This document shows positions 13,095 through 24,312 of a DNA stretch of 64,000 nucleotides, in pieces (within the stretch, counting starts at the first letter, position 1; each line of letters begins with the position of its first letter). Location of the stretch: contig AP025071.1 of NCBI GenBank assembly GCA_036186865.1, forward strand, positions 10,647,879-10,711,878, in the 5' to 3' direction. The notes below the pieces were generated by a model. That model saw only the letters and a list, made by a program, of their open reading frames with translations. It ran no database searches and was not told where the DNA came from. The position numbers were made by a program, and so were the translations under genes. The stretch is from Eustoma russellianum (Eukaryota; Streptophyta; Magnoliopsida; Gentianales; Gentianaceae).

Positions 13095-14654
13095 TGTTAG
13101 GCAAACAATATACGAAAATCAAATCCAGATTCTATATAGATTAGAAACTGACATGTTGTACAACACAAAGATGATTAGATCTCAGCACTAGAAGAGCTGA
13201 GCTCAACACATCATGATCTGAGCTCAACACTGGAAGAGCTAAGATGAACATAGGAAGAGCAGAGCTCAACGCAAGAAGAGTAAAGCTCAACACAGGATTA
13301 GCAGAACTCAACACAGGATGAGCTGAGCGCAACACATTAAGAGCTGAGCTCAACAATGGAAGAGTTGTGTTCAACACAGGAAGAGCTGAGCTTAACACAG
13401 GATGAGATGAGCTGAACACAGGATGAGAAAAACTCAACACAGGATGAGCAGAGCTCATCACAGAAAGAGCTCAGCAAAGAGAAGAGCTCAAGAACTCAGC
13501 ACAGGGAAGAGATCAACACAAAGATGAGCTCAACACATAAACACAGAGAAGAGCTCAACACAGGGAATAGCTCAACATAGAGAAGAGCTCAACATGCAAA
13601 CCGAAGTGAGTCCAGGATTCTGTCTTTAAGACGGATTGCTTCGGTATACTGTGACATACCAAAAATTGCAAACGTCACCTAGGATACAATGGCTAACAGT
13701 TCAAACAAGTGGCACTACTACGTAAGAACTCCACGAACCTGACAAATGTTCTAACTTCTCGGATTGATGAAATGCAGCTGCAGTGTATGCAGTATGCAGC
13801 AATAGTTTATGCAGAATGCTCGTATACAGTAGGAGAAGGGAAGGAAAATTTTTTAATCTTCAGAGGCAATGCTCTGCCTATGTTTATATAGGAAACTGGG
13901 GAGAGGTTACACGATCGCAGTTAACCCATAGAGAGGTTACACGATTGCCAATAACCCACGATCTCTGCCAGTAACCCACCATCCACAATCAGCGCCAGTA
14001 ACCCCCAACGATAAGAGACTGGTTCAGTTTTATCTGGAACGTTAGATCATAGGATTAAATCATAACCGTAGGATCAAGTAAATTATTTTTTGGAAAAAGT
14101 TAAAAAGAGAATTTGTCCAAAAAGATAAGAACCGGGCAGGCAAGCCACAAGCCACGAGCCACGAGCCCGAGCCCAAGCCTGAGCACGAGCACGAGCATGA
14201 GCCGAGTTGAGTCGGTCGGTCGGACAAGCGAGCAATGGCGGCGCGCGCGCATGTGTGGCAGCCATCTGCGTCTTTCCTTCGTCAAAAGTTCTCTTGCCCT
14301 TAGGGCACATCTAAAGTGCCTCTTCTAGAACTATATTTGGTGGCAACTTTCCTTCCATTGACCAATGTTGTATATTTGGAAAACGTTGATGTGTTCAATT
14401 CTCATGAGGCCACATCATAATTTTTCCATTTTTCAACCATTTTTAACTCCTACTTTGAGCATTAATTTCTCATCACTTGGTACTGGAATTTAGTGATTCA
14501 AAAGCCTAAAATCATTTACTCATTACATAGATAATTTACGACTAATTAGTTTTCATTTTTGATTAACAAAAACTAATCATAATTAAGCTCAAATTATGTT
14601 GCTCACCAACTTTGGACAAACCTATTTTTCCAATTTTTCAATTTTCCTCCAACA
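13095..14654 (-). repeat. 3' LTR of C2
   Basis: Minus-strand start TGTTGGAGGAAAATTG at 14654, preceded by the polypurine tract CATGTGGGAGAT (minus strand, 14655-14666). A TATA-like site lies on the minus strand near 13880-13888. The U5 part (13150-13600) is an array of GAGCTGAGCTCAACACAGGA-like units of about 18-21 bases. Length 1560 bases. Confidence 0.85.
13160..13600. repeat. GAGCTC-bearing tandem array in the C2 3' LTR
   Basis: More than fifteen imperfect units built on (A)GAGCTGAGCTCAACACAGGA, with a matching array in the 5' LTR at about 16888-17275. The translated frames full of 'SSALPVLSSA' on the minus strand are products of this array, not proteins. Confidence 0.85.
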
Positions 14655-14902
14655 ATCTCCCACATGAATGAAAATTAATACAAATGTAGATGCAGACTCT
14701 AACGAGAAGTCAGACAAGAAAATGTTGCATCAGAAGAGGTAGCTTTTGGGTTTGAACCTTTCGTAGTGATGTTCCATCGGATTCACTCGGCTAAGTAGTG
14801 ACTTGATGTCTTGAACTAATCAGCCTTTGAAGTGAACCTAGACAAGAATACTCACACAACATTTTCTTTAACATCCTTTTGGTTCTCATGGTTGTGTTAA
14901 TG

Positions 14903-16723
14903 TCATGTTCTTAACAGAATTCATTAAACGATGTGTCATATTCGCCACCTCTATCACTGCGAATTGTCTTAATTCGTTTTCTAAGTTGATTCTCAACTTC
15001 AATTTTATAGTCCTTGAAAGCATCAAGGGCCTCGTCTTTGCTACTTAGCAAATAGACATAACAATATCGTGTGCAATCATCGATAAAAGTTGCGAAATAC
15101 TTTTTACCACCTCTTGTTTGCACAAATTTTAAATCACACACATCGGTATGAATTAAATCCAAAGGTTCAGTGTTCCTTTCTATTGAAGGAAATGGTGACT
15201 TTGTCATTTTTGCTTCAACGCAGACTTGGCATTTTTCTTTATTAATGTTCAGTTTGGGTAATAAGTCAAGATTAATCATTCTTTGTATTGACTTATAATT
15301 AACATGTCCCAAACAAAAATGCCATAAACAAGAAGACTCAAGCATATAAGCAGAAGTGAAGCATTCTTATTAGCCTCTTCGGGCAAAGTTTTCTTGGGTA
15401 CAACAGTCATTACACTAAGTTTGCACATGTTTCCTGTCAAGTACCCCTTCCCCAGAAATACCTCATTCTTACTCAGAATATATTTATTACAATCAAATAC
15501 TAGTCTAAAACCATGACTGACTAGTAAAGCTCCAGAAACTAAGTTCTTGCGGATGTCAGAAACATGCAATACATCTTGCAGAGTTAATTCCTTTCCTAAA
15601 GTCATCTTCAGAATCACATTGCCCGAACCTTCAATCTTCAAGCTATTAGAGTTTCCCATGTACAGTTTTTCATCATTCTTAGCCGGAGAATAGTCTCTGA
15701 ACATCGCCCTGTTTCCACAGACATGTCGAATGGCTCCAGTGTCCACCCACCATTCACGAGGATTTCCTACTGCGTTGCACTTAGAAATAACAGCACGCAA
15801 ATCCAGATCATCCATCTGGCTGACAAGGTTGGCTTTGGGCTTGCGGCAGTCAACACTGCAGTGCCCCTGAATGCCACAGTTATAACACTTTCTAGTGAAC
15901 TTTTTGGCAACTTTCTTGCCTTTAGGATTCACTCCGACAGGATTTACCTTTTTCCTTTTCTTTGCCTCTGCGACATGCGCCGTTGCATGACCAGAACTCG
16001 AACTTGGCTTTCTTTCGGATATGCGGTTGTCCTCCTCTATATGGAGTCGAACAATCAGATCCTCCAATGTCATCTCCTTTCGCTTGTGTTTGAGATAGCT
16101 TCTAAATTCTCTCCAGGAAAGAGGTAGCTTCTCAATCACAGATGCCACTATGAAAGATTCACTGAGCGACATGCCCTCTTCTTCCATTTCGGCCACTAAC
16201 ATCTGAAGTTCCTCAATCTGAGAAACAACAGTCTTAGAGTCTGACATTTTAAAATCAAGAAATTTGCCAACGACAAACTTCTTTGTACCGGTATCCTCCG
16301 TGCGGTACTTCTTATCTAAGACCATCCACAGTGACTTTGCAGTTTTAAAAGTACAATACAGTTAGTACAACGAATTGTCTAAACAACTAAAATATGACTT
16401 AAGCAAACATAATTACTATAATTCCATGCTTCAGCCATCAAACTATTTTGCATATTCTGATATTGATCTTCAACCAGAACCACCTTCGGAGGATCCTCAG
16501 TCAGCATTTTAGCCAAACCCATCGTTGTCAAGAAAAACAGCATCTTTTGCTGCCAACGTTTGAAGAAACTGCCTCCAAACTTTTCCGACTTCTGAACCTG
16601 TCAAACAGCAGGGACAGGAGAAGGAACAGGCGTAGCAACAGCAGGTGCAATTGGAACAACACTGTTCTATTCCTGAGAACCAACGTGCACAGCATTGTAC
16701 AAATTAGAGCTTTCGTTCTCCAT
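14903..16723 (-). pseudogene. Copia gag-protease-partial integrase of C2
   Basis: Begins MENESS at 16723 but is broken in its first 400 bases. A long frame from 16325 to 15276 holds the gag C-half with knuckle CYNCGIQGHCSVDC and the protease site WWVDTGAIRH (the residue after DTGA is normally T). A second frame, 15345-14911, gives the integrase zinc finger and the first part of its catalytic core (KKYFATFIDDCTRYC through RSDRGGEYD). Sequence then jumps into the 3' untranslated region, so the third catalytic residue, reverse transcriptase and RNase H are missing. Not functional by itself. Confidence 0.88.
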
Positions 16724-16832
16724 CACGTTTCAGTTTCTGACAAGTTTAGAAACAAGAAGTCATTATACAAATAGAATACTGTATATAAACCGGTACAGAA
16801 CTAAGATAAGAAGAAGCAATTCGTCTTAAGAT

Positions 16833-17857
16833 TGTTGTCTTATATACAAACTCAGATTTATTAGAGAACAAAACTGACATTCTGTACAGCACAGGGATAA
16901 GCTGAGCTCAACACTAGAAGAGCTGAGCCTAACACAGGATGAGCTAAACTAAACACTGGAAGAGCTGAGCTCAACACAGTTTGATCTGAGCTGAACGTAG
17001 GAAGAGCAGAGCTCAACGCAGGAAGAGCTGAGCTCAATGTAGGAAGAGCAGAGCTAAACGCAGAAAGAGCTGAGCTCAACGCAGGAAGAGCTGAGCTGAA
17101 CATATGATGAACAGAGCTCATCACAGAAAGAGCTCAGCATAGAGATGAGCTTAAGAACTCAGCACAGAGATGAGCTCAACACAGGAAAGAGCTCAACACA
17201 AAGAAGAGCTCAAGAACTTAGCACAGAGATGAGCTCGACACAGGGAAGAGCTCAACACAGAGAAGAGCTCAGGATGCAAACCGAGGAAAGTCCAAGACTC
17301 TGTCCTTAAGATGAATTGCTCCGGTATACTATACTCAACCGGAGATTGCAAACGTCTCTCAGGATACAACGGCTAACAGTTCGAACGAGTGGCACTACTA
17401 CGTAAGAACTCCACGAACCTGAAATATGTTCTGACTTCTCAAATTGATGAAATGCAGCAGCAGTGTTTGTTGTATGCAGCAGTAGTTTATGCGGAATGCT
17501 CGTATGCAGTAGGAGAAGAGAAGGAAAATTTTCTGTGTTTTTCAGAAGCAGTGCACTGCCTCCATTTATAGAAGGAAATCTTGGAGGTTACCGCAACCCA
17601 CGACCGCACTGATCGGCCAGTAACCCTCACGTTCACCATGCACCCCACATCTGCCTCTGATCGGCCATTAACCCACGACTGGTAGGAATCAGTCAGCTGA
17701 AACTGTCAGCTTAATCTGAGCCATTAGATCGTAGGATTAAATCATAACCGTAGGATCAAGTATATTATTTTATAGAAAAATTTAAAAGAAAATTTGTCCA
17801 AAAAGATAAGAACCGGGCGGGCGAGCCACGTGCCATGAGCATGAGCCCGAACCTGAG
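16833..17857 (-). repeat. 5' LTR of C2, inner part (U5, R and part of U3)
   Basis: Inner boundary at 16833 (plus TGTTGTCTTATATAC; minus ...ACAACA followed by ATCTTAAGACG). Contains the GAGCTC array and a TATA-like TATAAATGGA on the minus strand (17561-17570). Interrupted by B1 after CTGAG (17853-17857). Confidence 0.85.
17853..17857. repeat. Target duplication of B1, left copy (CTGAG)
   Basis: CTGAG immediately left of the B1 LTR, repeated exactly at 23475-23479 on the right. Confidence 0.9.
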
Positions 17858-19313
17858 TGATGCGTGCAACTCGTGGGCTCCAACAATTCCACCTTCCAAA
17901 CGTCCTTCACAAAGGGTTAGGCACAAAGAAGTAAACTTCCCCTTGCTTCCTTAGTGATCAAACGTATGGACAACGAGCAAGACCAACACTATAAGATGGT
18001 CGTTGATCAGGCAAACCAAGATGGCCCTCCTGGACGGCACCTTTTAGCAATGGCAATACCTTCAAATCGCTCAACTTTGAAGGATCTTAACTTAGGTTTT
18101 TAATGCAAAACCAAGAAAACAAAGTATCACTCAAAGTGAAGAAAATATCAAGAATTGTTATTCATCCAAAGGTTGAGTTACAATTCGGCCAAAGGGCCTA
18201 TTTATAGATGTCTAAGACCTTCCAAATAATCAGATATTATCTAAAAGAAATAGCCAAAAAAACATTTGAATTGAACTTGAAATGGCTAACTATTTGAATT
18301 CAAAAACAACTTGAAAAATCCTAGCTAAAATCTGGTTGTGATCCTCCTTGTCCAGCCGTGTATATGTTCAGCAAATAAGGCATTATTGAGCTGATTTGAT
18401 GAGTAGGATAAGGCTGAACTTGAATTCAAAAAGTTGGGTGAGTTTGAATTCAAGATGAGTTTGAATTTGATCTTACTTTGAATTTGTTTCTTGCACATCC
18501 ATTCCTTTGTTCCAGCCGTGTATAACCAGTCCAAGAGGGTCTTAAAATCTGAATTTGATGATGATAACATGGCTGGAGTTGAATTTAAAAGATGGTTGAA
18601 GTTTGAATTCAAATTGAGTTTGAATTTGAATTCAAACTTGGATTCAATTTGAATTGGATCCTATCTCCTATCTTCACTTCAAATATGGCGTGTGTAGGCT
18701 GCTGGTTTAGGCTGATTTTATCTTGAATTTGAAGCCTCTATTTGGTTGAAACTTGAATTCAAACCAAGGTTGAATTTAAATTCAAGTTTGGCTTTGAATT
18801 CAAATTTAATTTAATCATCATCCTTTGCTTGAATCTGGCCGCCCCCCTTATTGTGTTTGGAAGATGATTGTTGATTTCAATTTAAATAAGAGACTCTATC
18901 TTGGACACTTTTGAATTTGTCTTAGCATAGACAAACATTCTCTTCAAACATTCTCTTGAAACATTTTCTTCAAACATTCTCTTGAAACATTCTCTTCAAC
19001 ATTCTCTTCAAACATTCTCTTCAACATTCTCTTCAAACATTCTCTTGTACCTAATGTACCTACAAAGGAACATATAAAACTAAGATAAGACGACACAAAA
19101 TAAAATCCGAAAACAAAGAATGTAGACGTGCATGTGATACATGCTCAAATTGAAGGTTCAATGAAATGAACCCAAGGAGTCTTAGGTTCATCTTGAACAT
19201 GCTTGTACAAGAAGGTGGCAACTTGATGACAAAGTTCCCTTGCCCTCCTTCTTGTCATAGGACCTTTGACCTCTTGGGTCCCTTGATCATCATCGGACCC
19301 TTGATCCTCATCA
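17858..19313 (-). repeat. 3' LTR of B1
   Basis: Minus-strand TGATGAGGATC...GCACGCATCA. A TATA-like TATAAATA lies on the minus strand at 18199-18206. The middle is crowded with the palindrome TTGAATTCAA (about 18240-18800) and with AACATTCTCTTC units (18938-19050). Stop codons of the upstream frame lie inside it (19145). Confidence 0.93.
18938..19050. repeat. AACATTCTCTTCA short tandem repeat in the B1 LTR
   Basis: About eight units of AACATTCTCTT(C/G)(A/AA) in the left LTR, repeated at about 23096-23211 in the right LTR. Confidence 0.9.
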
Positions 19314-20329
19314 ATCCCCCCCTCCTCAAAAGGATTCGTCCTCGAATCAAAAAGGTCATCGTTGAAAGGGGTGAGATCAGCAACATTAAAAGTAGGTGAA
19401 ACTGAACCATACCTGTCGGGAAGATCAAGGATGTAGGCATTGTCACCTATGCGTTTCAATACTTTAAAGGGTCCATCTCCTCGAGGCAACAATTTTGATT
19501 TTCGTTCATTGGGAAATCTTTCCTTGCGCAAATGTAACCAAACTAAATCTCCAGGTTTAAACACAACTCTTTTCCGATGTTTGTTAGCTCGTCTTTCATA
19601 AGCTTTGTTTTTCTTTTCAAGTTGCGTTTTAACTTGTTCATGCAGTTTCGTTATGTTGTCCGCTTTTTGTTTACCATCAAGACTAGAACGTTCATGCACG
19701 GGAATAGGAATCAAATCGATGGGAGACAGGGGATTAAAACCATACACGATTTCAAATGGACTATGCAAAGTACCGTGATGGACACTCCTATTATATGCAA
19801 ATTCGATATATGGTAAACAATCTTCCCAATGTTTAATGTGTTTTTGCAAAATGGCACGCAAAAGTTGAGAAAGAGTACGATAAAACGTGGGAATACTTAT
19901 TTTGGTTTTGAGAAAATCGTCATCTTGTGGGAAAAGGGGATTTTGGCGTCTTTGGTAACCACGAGGATGGTGGTCATCAAAGTCATAATCATCATGCTCA
20001 AAGGGAATGTAATCATCATTGTACCTTCTTGGAGCGTACCTTCTTGCTTGTGTAGGAGGAGCAAACCGTCTCGCTTCGGTGTGTGGGGGTCGAATGTTAT
20101 CGTCCTCAACTTCTTCCGGAGGATGGCGCCTTGGTTGTGGTGGTGGAACGGCCCTGCTTGTTCCTTGGCCATCACTCGTTTTGTAGCTTCGCTCCACGTC
20201 TTCCAAGCGATGCTTAATTATCTCATTGTCGTGCATGAGTTTCTTAAGCATTTCCAGCATTTGTTGTTGAGTATTGTCAATAGTTTCGGCTCCTTTAGAC
20301 TTGCTAGATGCGGAATTGCTGCTGGCCAT
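19145..20329 (-). CDS. Chimeric gag-integrase protein of B1
   Basis: A single open frame on the minus strand. MASSNSASSKSKG at 20329 is the likelier start; an upstream Met at 20377 is in frame but has a hydrophobic, non-gag-like lead. Residues 1 to about 150 match the gag N-terminus of B2: a coiled-coil-like stretch, an Arg/Pro-rich linker, then DDDFLKTKISIPTFY. At about 19880 it passes without a stop into RTLSQLLRAILQ, the last part of the integrase core. It continues through the integrase C-terminal domain (GDLVWLHLRKERFP, GPFKVL) to the GPMTRRRARE motif and ends 169 bases inside the 3' LTR. About 1200 residues found in B2 are missing. It cannot catalyse integration because the core Asp residues are lost. 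Whether it is translated is unknown. Confidence 0.85.
   Translation of the reverse strand: MASSNSASSKSKGAETIDNTQQQMLEMLKKLMHDNEIIKHRLEDVERSYKTSDGQGTSRAVPPPQPRRHPPEEVEDDNIRPPHTEARRFAPPTQARRYAPRRYNDDYIPFEHDDYDFDDHHPRGYQRRQNPLFPQDDDFLKTKISIPTFYRTLSQLLRAILQKHIKHWEDCLPYIEFAYNRSVHHGTLHSPFEIVYGFNPLSPIDLIPIPVHERSSLDGKQKADNITKLHEQVKTQLEKKNKAYERRANKHRKRVVFKPGDLVWLHLRKERFPNERKSKLLPRGDGPFKVLKRIGDNAYILDLPDRYGSVSPTFNVADLTPFNDDLFDSRTNPFEEGGIDEDQGSDDDQGTQEVKGPMTRRRARELCHQVATFLYKHVQDEPKTPWVHFIEPSI
19314..19333 (-). promoter_or_regulatory. Polypurine tract of B1, inside the coding frame
   Basis: Minus strand CCTTTTGAGGAGGGGGGAT directly before the 3' LTR; it would prime plus-strand DNA. It is read in frame as part of NPFEEGGID. 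Confidence 0.85.
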
Positions 20330-22018
20330 TGTACCTAAGGAATTGAACGAAAACAAAGGAAAAAAAGAAAGAAGCAAACTAACACAAAGACAAACAAACG
20401 TTAAGGGATTAGTAAAAAAAATAAGCTATGGACACTCCGATTTCGATTCTTTCCACTCTCTTACCACTTTGGTTCTTGGATAACCTGAAGTTAAGAAGTC
20501 TCAAAGTGGTCAATAAAGAAGTGTATTGCCAAGGCTTCTTCAAACCACAATGTTCTCCGCTTGTTTCTTCCCTTTTGCTTTCAAGTTGCACCAATTAGTA
20601 TCAAAGTAGAATCAATTGAAATGAACTCAAACTTGAACTTTCTACGAAGATTCAAAGAAAATAAGCAACCAAAGTTGATGTATAAGGCTGAACCAAAGAT
20701 GAAATAAGGGTTGCCGTGGGCAATCTTTAGTTAATTTTGATTCTATGCACTTACTATCCACAAAATGGTTCAAGTCATGCAACAATCGAGCAACCAAATG
20801 TGTGATTGGTTCAAGAAGATCAAGAGTTTGGAGAATTGGGTATATGGGACGGCAATGTGGGTAATGTGGTATCCAAGGTTTGCAAGTCGTACCAAAAAAT
20901 TTTCCACGCAATGCACAAACGTTTTGCCCGTGTTCTTTTCTCTTGTTCTTTTTTGTTTTTTTTTTTGTTTTTTTTTGTTTTCTTGCTATTTCAATTGAGC
21001 AAGATTCAGATTCTCCTTTTTTTGTCTTTTTTTTTTTGACTAAGGGCAGAATTGGAATTTCACGTGTTTTGCACTTAGCACTTGCGTTTTTGGACAGAAT
21101 AGTGCAATGTATTTAAAATGCAATTTGTATCTTGGACTTGCAACAAAATTAACCTTGGAAGGTGAGGGAAATTGGGCAAGGCTGAATGGGGTTAGGGTTA
21201 GGGCTTTTTGATTTAGGTTTTTGTTTGAACGTTTTGGGTATTTGCAGGATTGGGGTCTTGGGACTTAATTGTACGGTATATATGGCTATTTGGGTTGGTA
21301 ATTGAGGATTGGTGTAGTCAATTTGGTAATTGGCTGGTTTAGGACAGAATTTGAACAAAATTCAAATTCTAGGGTTAGGGTTTATTTGAATGAATTGGAA
21401 TCTTTAGAATCTGATTGTTTTTGGGTAAATTGTTTTGGGGCTTTTTGTTTGGGGTGTAAATAGGGTTATTTGGGATCAGGTTGGTGAGTTTTAGGGTTGG
21501 GTTGGGGTGTGGGTGGTTGGGCCGTGGGGTGTGGGGCTGGTTGAAGACAAGCACACGTAGGACTACCAGATTTATAGCATGAAATCAATCACAATGCGAA
21601 TCATAAGATGCATACAATCATCACCAACTAAAAGCTTCGGTAGCAACAAGATGACTTGAAACCAAGGTAGCTTTATAGGATGATGGTTGTAATATTTTGA
21701 AGAAGGCTGAATGTAACCTAAAAATGCAACAAACCCTAATGTGTTCAAGTTTAAATGACTCAAAATCAGATTGTGATGTGAAAGGGAATAAAGGAAATGA
21801 CACTTGAGGGATGAAAAGCAAAATGCAGCAACATGCAAGGACTCAAAGGAATGTTTTTTTTTTTTTTTTGGACGTTTTTTTTTTGTGTGAAAATGCAAGA
21901 CAATGGTGTGTAGAGGGAGGAGTAGAAGAAAGACGCAACTGAAATTGAAATGACTCGACTCAAACGAAAAGGAAATGATAGATGGTGGAATAGAGTAACC
22001 TGGTCTCTGATACCAATT
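20330..22018 (-). other. Leader of B1 between primer site and gag
   Basis: About 1.7 kb with T-runs on the plus strand (20940-21035, 21845-21885) and a G/T-rich stretch (21180-21540), and no credible frame. The primer site (minus TGGTATCAGAG) lies at about 22004-22014, four bases from the LTR. Long leaders of this sort also occur in B2. Confidence 0.8.
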
Positions 22019-23474
22019 TGATGCGTGCAACTCGTGGGCTCCAACAATTCCACCTTCCAAACGTCCTTCACAAAGGGTTAGGCACAAAGAAGTAAACTTC
22101 CCCTTGCTTCCTTAGTGATCAAACGTATGGACAACGAGCAAGACCAACACTATAAGATGGTCGTTGATCAGGCAAACCAAGATGGCCCTCCTGGACGGCA
22201 CCTTTTAGCAATGGCAATACCTTCAAATCGCTCAACTTTGAAGGATCTTAACTTAGGTTTTTAATGCAAAACCAAGAAAACAAAGTATCACTCAAAGTGA
22301 AGAAAATATCAAGAATTGTTATTCATCCAAAGGTTGAGTTACAATTCGGCCAAAGGGCCTATTTATAGATGTCTAAGACCTTCCAAATAATCAGATATTA
22401 TCTAAAAGAAATAGCCAAAAAAACATTTGAATTGAACTTGAAATGGCTAACTATTTGAATTCAAAAACAACTTGAAAAATCCTAGCTAAAATCTGGTTGT
22501 GATCCTCCTTGTCCAGCCGTGTATATGTTCAGCAAATAAGGCATTATTGAGCTGATTTGATGAGTAGGATAAGGCTGAACTTGAATTCAAAAAGTTGGGT
22601 GAGTTTGAATTCAAGATGAGTTTGAATTTGATCTTACTTTGAATTTGTTTCTTGCACATCCATTCCTTTGTTCCAGCCGTGTATAACCAGTCCAAGAGGG
22701 TCTTAAAATCTGAATTTGATGATGATAACATGGCTGGAGTTGAATTTAAAAGATGGTTGAAGTTTGAATTCAAATTGAGTTTGAATTTGAATTCAAACTT
22801 GGATTCAATTTGAATTGGATCCTATCTCCTATCTTCACTTCAAATATGGCGTGTGTAGGCTGCTGGTTTAGGCTGATTTTATCTTGAATTTGAAGCCTCT
22901 ATTTGGTTGAAACTTGAATTCAAACCAAGGTTGAATTTAAATTCAAGTTTGGCTTTGAATTCAAATTTAATTTAATCATCATCCTTTGCTTGAATCTGGC
23001 CGCCCCCCTTATTGTGTTTGGAAGATGATTGTTGATTTCAATTTAAATAAGAGACTCTATCTTGGACACTTTTGAATTTGTCTTAGCATAGACAAACATT
23101 CTCTTCAAACATTCTCTTGAAACATTTTCTTCAAACATTCTCTTGAAACATTCTCTTCAACATTCTCTTCAAACATTCTCTTCAACATTCTCTTCAAACA
23201 TTCTCTTGTACCTAATGTACCTACAAAGGAACATATAAAACTAAGATAAGACGACACAAAATAAAATCCGAAAACAAAGAATGTAGACGTGCATGTGATA
23301 CATGCTCAAATTGAAGGTTCAATGAAATGAACCCAAGGAGTCTTAGGTTCATCTTGAACATGCTTGTACAAGAAGGTGGCAACTTGATGACAAAGTTCCC
23401 TTGCCCTCCTTCTTGTCATAGGACCTTTGACCTCTTGGGTCCCTTGATCATCATCGGACCCTTGATCCTCATCA
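22019..23474 (-). repeat. 5' LTR of B1
   Basis: Same length as the 3' LTR (1456 bases) and no difference found on reading, including TATA-like site (about 22360-22367), palindromes and short tandem repeats. Confidence 0.93.
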
Positions 23475-23479
23475 CTGAG
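23475..23479. repeat. Target duplication of B1, right copy (CTGAG)
   Basis: Exact copy of 17853-17857. Confidence 0.9.
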
Positions 23480-23914
23480 CCCGAGCCCGAGCCGAGCCGG
23501 CCAGACAGCAGCGGCGCACGTGTTGAACTTTCTAGGTCTTCTCTCCGGTTAAAAACTTTTCATGCCCTTAGGGCACATCTAAAGTGTCTCTCCTAGCACT
23601 ATATTTGGTGGCATTTTCCCTTCAATTTGCCAATGTGGTATATTTGCAAAAAGGTGATGTGTCTTCTTCTCATGAAGCCACATCACCAATTTTCCAATTT
23701 GCAACCAATTTTTATTCCTACTTTGAACATTAATTTCTCATTCACCCAGTATCGAAATTGAGTGATTCAAAAGCCTAAAATCATCTACTCATTACGTAGA
23801 TAATTTAGGATTCATTAGTTTTCAATTTTGATTACCGAAAAGTAATCTTAATTAAGCTCAAAATATATTGCTCACCAACTTTGGACAAACCCATTTACAA
23901 ATTTTTCTCCAACA
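23480..23914 (-). repeat. 5' LTR of C2, outer (U3) part
   Basis: Resumes the C2 LTR after B1: the run from GAGCCCGAGC through CCCTTAGGGCACATCTAAAG (about 23563-23583) to CTCCAACA matches 14180-14654 of the other LTR. Outer end at 23914. Confidence 0.85.
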
Positions 23915-24312
23915 TTACTTTGTTATTCTATACTTTGAATTCTGATTTGTTTTTGCCTCACAGATCTGTACACTCAGAGCCATATGAATGATAGAGCCCA
24001 ACGTCAAGCTGATAACTCTGAGAAACTTCAAGTTTTTGCAAAATAAGAACAAGAGTCTTAAAGATCTATTCAAGAAGATGGGTGTTGAATTGTCGGAGTT
24101 ATGGAGTGGGAATTATGATTTGGAGCAGAAAATAGCCACCAAGGAGAAGGAAGCCAACAAAGTCATGTCTGACTTGAGGTCTACCGAGGCCGTTACCTCC
24201 ATTATATAAAGTAGGGTGAAAGAGAAAGATGCTAAAATTAGAGCCATCCAAGCCGAGATGGGCCATCTTACTAGCAGCTTTGAGGAGACAGAAGAAACTA
24301 GAGGAGGCTGAC
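23915..24312 (+). pseudogene. Exon-like coiled-coil fragment, function unknown
   Basis: A pyrimidine-rich run ending TTTTGCCTCACAG at about 23962 looks like a plant splice acceptor. After it comes coding-like sequence: one frame gives MNDRAQRQADNSEKLQVF; after a one-base shift, KSLKDLFKKMGVELSELW and DLEQKIATKEKEANKV follow (to about 24209); after a stop, VKEKDAKIRAIQAEMGHLTS. Charged heptad-like spacing suggests a coiled coil. I do not recognise the protein; it could be a host gene exon or a captured fragment in an older transposon. It is cut at 24312 by the A LTR, and at least two frame breaks make it dead. Confidence 0.5.

Larger units (their letters stand above)
17858..23474 (-). mobile_element. 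B1: young non-autonomous CRM-like gypsy element
   Basis: Two 1456-base LTRs (17858-19313 and 22019-23474) that I cannot tell apart by eye, an initiator-Met-tRNA primer site, a polypurine tract and a 5-base duplication (CTGAG). The interior is only 2.7 kb and carries one chimeric frame that joins the start of gag to the end of integrase. Protease, reverse transcriptase and RNase H are absent, so movement would need proteins from a relative. B2 is of the same type but has a different LTR sequence, so it is not necessarily the partner. Identical-looking LTRs mean very recent insertion. Confidence 0.93.
13095..23914 (-). mobile_element. C2: internally deleted copia element, split by B1
   Basis: 3' LTR 13095-14654, interior 14655-16832, 5' LTR 16833-17857 continued at 23480-23914. 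B1 occupies 17858-23474 plus one copy of its duplication. The interior is only about 2.2 kb: gag, protease and the integrase N-half are followed directly by the 3' untranslated region at about 14903, so reverse transcriptase and RNase H are gone. LTR ends are TGTT...AACA. The flanks CAAAT (13090-13094) and TTACT (23915-23919) do not match, so no target duplication is seen. Confidence 0.85.

Noticed and set aside
13141..17124. Minus-strand frames full of SSALPVLSSA repeats as surface or cell-wall proteins
   Set aside because: They are translations of the GAGCTC tandem arrays in the C2 LTRs.
13090..23919. Target duplication for C2
   Set aside because: CAAAT on the left and TTACT on the right do not match, and shifting the LTR ends by a few bases does not help.
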